Assembly: GCA_035293965.1 (NCBI GenBank)
Contig: DATGLW010000043.1
Coordinates: 1-23,577, forward strand
Reading direction: 5' to 3'
DNA length: 23,577 nt
From: DATGLW01 sp035293965
Lineage (GTDB): Bacteria > Actinomycetota > Acidimicrobiia > Acidimicrobiales > RAAP-2
The notes beneath the pieces are model-generated. The model saw only the letters and a list, made by a program, of their open reading frames with translations. It did no database searches and was not told the DNA's origin. The position numbers and the translations under genes were made by a program. This document shows, piece by piece, positions 21,755-23,577 of this stretch (position 1 is its first letter; every line of letters begins with the position of its first letter).

Positions 21755-21829
21755 GGCACCATCCCTTCCGACGCCATCCCTGCCGGCGCCATCCCCGCCG
21801 GCGCCATCCCCGCCGACGCCATCCCCGAG
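21755..21829. repeat. Five tandem 15-bp units
   Basis: Units start at 21755, 21770, 21785, 21800 and 21815. The third and fourth are identical (GGCGCCATCCCCGCC) and the others differ at one to four bases. The 15-base length keeps every frame open and would encode pentapeptides on either strand, but no gene is evident. Confidence 0.8.
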
Positions 21830-21862
21830 CGGATCCGGGAGGCGTGGCGGCGCACGGGGGTT

Positions 21863-21882
21863 CGGCTGAGCGCACTCAGCCG
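21863..21882. terminator. Perfect hairpin across the thiolase stop codon
   Basis: CGGCTGAG-CGCA-CTCAGCCG has an 8-bp perfect stem and a 4-base loop, and includes the thiolase stop (21878-21876). There is no T tract. It may end or weaken transcription between thiolase and the downstream dehydrogenase. Confidence 0.4.
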
Positions 21883-23087
21883 ACGGCCTCGAAGACGGCC
21901 GCCAGCCCCTGCCCGCCCCCGATGCACATCGTCTCGAGGCCGAGGGCAGCCCCCCGGCGGGCCATCTCGCGCAGGAGCGTGGCGAGGATCCGGCTGCCCG
22001 TCGCGCCCACGGGGTGGCCGAGGGAGATGCCCGAGCCGTGTACGTTGAGCCGCTCGAAGTCCCTGTCGGTGAACTTCCACTCCCGCGTGCAGGCGAGCAC
22101 CTGGGACGCGAACGCTTCGTTCAGCTCGACGAGGTCGATGTCGCCGAGCGTCACGCCGGCCCGCTCGAGGGCCTTGGCGGTGGCCGGCACCGGGCCGATC
22201 CCCATGCGCGCCGGCTCCACACCCGCCACCGCCCACGAGCGCAGGCGGGCGAGCGGGCGCAGGCCGAGGTCCGCTGCCATCTCTGGGAAGGTCACGAGGC
22301 AGGCAGCCGCACCGTCGTTCTGGCCGCTCGAGTTGCCAGCGGTGACCGTGGCCTCGGGGTCCTGGCGCGCCCGGACCGGCACCAGCGCGGCGAGCGACTC
22401 GAGGGAGGTGTCCACGCGCGGGTGCTCGTCGAGGGTGACGACGGTCTCGCCGTGGCGACCACGGACCGTCACCGGCACGATCTCGTCGTCGAAGATCCCC
22501 CCGCGCTGCGCCTCGACGGCACGCCGGTGGGACAGCAACGCGAGCTCGTCCTGCTCGTGGCGCGAGATGCCGTACTCGCGCCGCAGGTTCTCGGCCGTCT
22601 CGATCATGCCGCCCGGCACCGGATGGTGGACGCCGCCCGCGGTGAGCCGGGCGACGGCCAGGCGGTCGAGCAGCCCGACGTGACCGCTGCGGGTGCCCCA
22701 CCTGATGCCGGTCGTGTAGTGCTCGACCTGGCTCATGCTCTCGGCACCGCCGGCCACCACGACGTCGCTGGCGCCCGTCGCCACCTGCATCGCGGCGCTG
22801 ATGACGCTCTGGAGCCCCGACCCGCACCGCCGGTCGACCTGGCAGCCGGCAACGGTCACCGGCAGCCCGGCGTCGAGGGCCGCCACCCGCCCGATCGCCG
22901 GCGCCTCGCCGTTGGGGTAGCACTGGCCGAGGAGCACGTCGTCGACCGCTTCGGGGGGCACGCCGGTACGGGCCAGCAGCGCCCGGACCACGGTCGACGC
23001 CAGCTCTGCTGCGGGCACGTCGCGCAGTACCCCGCCGAACCGGCCGACCGGGGTCCGCAGCGGCTCGCAGATCACCGCCTCCCTCAC
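21876..23087 (-). CDS. Thiolase (acetyl-CoA C-acetyltransferase family)
   Basis: A 403-residue thiolase from a GTG at 23087. The nucleophile is Cys88 in VDRRCGSGLQSV, the second catalytic segment is NVHGSGISLGHPVGATGSR (His358), and the C-terminal CIGGGQGLA supplies the proton-shuttle Cys388; ELNEAFASQ is the usual Asn-Glu motif. All catalytic residues are in place. It would cleave a 3-oxoacyl-CoA with CoA, the last step of a beta-oxidation cycle, or run in the condensing direction; chain length is not readable. It starts 28 bases after the SDR stop, so they form one operon reading SDR then thiolase. The dehydrogenase further downstream completes the set. A hairpin covers the stop codon. Confidence 0.92.
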   Translation of the reverse strand: MREAVICEPLRTPVGRFGGVLRDVPAAELASTVVRALLARTGVPPEAVDDVLLGQCYPNGEAPAIGRVAALDAGLPVTVAGCQVDRRCGSGLQSVISAAMQVATGASDVVVAGGAESMSQVEHYTTGIRWGTRSGHVGLLDRLAVARLTAGGVHHPVPGGMIETAENLRREYGISRHEQDELALLSHRRAVEAQRGGIFDDEIVPVTVRGRHGETVVTLDEHPRVDTSLESLAALVPVRARQDPEATVTAGNSSGQNDGAAACLVTFPEMAADLGLRPLARLRSWAVAGVEPARMGIGPVPATAKALERAGVTLGDIDLVELNEAFASQVLACTREWKFTDRDFERLNVHGSGISLGHPVGATGSRILATLLREMARRGAALGLETMCIGGGQGLAAVFEAVG

Positions 23088-23115
23088 GGCACCACCTGCC
23101 GCTGCCTGCCGGCCG

Positions 23116-23577
23116 TCACAGGTGCCGCCCGCCGGTCACCTCGAGCACCGTTCCGGTCATGTACGACGAGAGGTCCGAGGCCAAGAAGAGGGCGACGTTG
23201 GCCACGTCGGCCGGCTCACCCACCCGGCCGAGCGGGATCTCGGCGACCCGCTGCTCGAAGATGTCGGGCCGCATGGCCGCCGTCATCGCGGTGCGGATGA
23301 GGCCGGGCTGGATGGCGTTGACCCGCACGCCGAGGTGCGCCAGCTCCTTGGCCGCGGCCTTGGTCAGCCCCACGATGCCGGCCTTTGCCGCGCTGTAGTT
23401 GGTCTGGCCGGCGTTGCCGACCTTTCCCGAGATGGACGACATGTTGACGATCGAACCTCGTTGCTGTCCGCGCATGACAGCCGCCGCCGCCCTCGTGCCC
23501 AACCACGCTCCCTGCAGGTGGACGTCCACCACGGCGCGGAAGTCCTCGAGGGTCATCGTGCGAAGCGTGGCGTCGCG
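23116..23577 (-). CDS. Short-chain dehydrogenase/reductase, FabG-like, N-terminus outside the window
   Basis: The last 154 codons of an SDR of about 250 residues; the first hundred or so, including the Gly-rich NAD(P) motif, lie past the right edge. Visible are VVDVHLQGAWLGTRAA (the helix with the structural Asn region), SIVNMSSISGKVGNAGQ with the catalytic Ser, NYSAAKAGIVGLTKAAAKELA with the Tyr-x3-Lys pair, VNAIQPGLIRTAM, and the typical end LFLASDLSSYMTGTVLEVTGG. It would reduce a 3-oxoacyl thioester or oxidise a 3-hydroxyacyl one. Its closeness to a thiolase favours a 3-hydroxyacyl-CoA dehydrogenase role, but FabG proper or an alcohol dehydrogenase cannot be excluded. Confidence 0.88.
   Translation of the reverse strand, partial: RDATLRTMTLEDFRAVVDVHLQGAWLGTRAAAAVMRGQQRGSIVNMSSISGKVGNAGQTNYSAAKAGIVGLTKAAAKELAHLGVRVNAIQPGLIRTAMTAAMRPDIFEQRVAEIPLGRVGEPADVANVALFLASDLSSYMTGTVLEVTGGRHL

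Larger units (their letters stand above)
21506..21875. other. 370-base gap between thiolase and acyl-CoA dehydrogenase
   Basis: The gap holds, from the thiolase side, a hairpin over the thiolase stop, a five-unit 15-bp repeat array (21755-21829), a possible minus-strand promoter (TTACGG at 21649-21644, 18 bases, TAAGGT at 21625-21620) and the candidate leader ORF. Open frames cross it on both strands, but none has a recognisable protein. The two flanking genes may therefore be transcribed separately. Confidence 0.5.

Noticed and set aside
21755..21829. CRISPR array
   Set aside because: Units are 15 bases, directly tandem, with no spacers and no cas genes nearby.

Overview
This is a gene-dense, very GC-rich window (third codon positions almost all G or C) that looks like the chromosome of a high-GC actinobacterium. 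The F420-type luciferase-like oxidoreductase, fused tandem family III CoA-transferases, many acyl-CoA enzymes, GTG starts and probable leaderless starts behind TANNNT boxes would fit an Acidimicrobiia-like lineage. That placement is inference from gene content. There is no rRNA, tRNA, CRISPR array or insertion sequence that I can see.

Layout. Positions 1-1426 (minus) hold the N-terminal 475 residues of a tandem-domain CaiB/BaiF CoA-transferase that runs off the left edge. It diverges from a small class I methyltransferase (1693-2271, plus). A 24-bp tandem repeat separates this from a convergent secreted branched-chain-amino-acid-type binding protein (2432-3724, minus). The binding protein diverges, across a promoter region with an inverted repeat and a 13-bp direct repeat, from an F420-dependent LLM oxidoreductase and a crotonase (4011-5838, plus, one operon). 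Positions 5955-12624 hold an overlapping AddB-like/AddA-like helicase-nuclease pair for double-strand-break processing. A secreted parallel beta-helix protein (12743-13924) follows, facing a convergent small HAD hydrolase (14028-14486, minus).

The right half starts with a complete 820-residue tandem CoA-transferase (14746-17208, plus). Next is a 14-helix DHA2-type MFS exporter translationally overlapped with a MerR regulator (17342-19818, plus), then a 48-residue zinc-ribbon protein (19907-20053). On the minus strand, read from the right edge, are an SDR/FabG-like reductase (partial), a thiolase, a 370-base spacer with a 15-bp repeat array and a possible 26-codon leader ORF, and an acyl-CoA dehydrogenase (ending at 20198).

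How it fits together. Most metabolic genes handle CoA thioesters: CoA-transferases to activate or pass on CoA, acyl-CoA dehydrogenase, enoyl-CoA hydratase-like protein, SDR and thiolase form most of a beta-oxidation-like set, with an F420 oxidoreductase and an orphan solute-binding protein beside them. The substrate cannot be read from sequence. The exporter-MerR pair looks like a self-contained regulated efflux unit with a well-formed promoter and a palindrome lying between its -35 and -10 boxes. I see no clear case for a wholly new system. The most notable points are the AddB-like subunit lacking both a Walker A motif and the fourth iron-sulfur cysteine, the tandem CoA-transferase lacking the usual aspartate in both halves, the repeated pattern of leaderless starts, and the palindrome in the exporter promoter.
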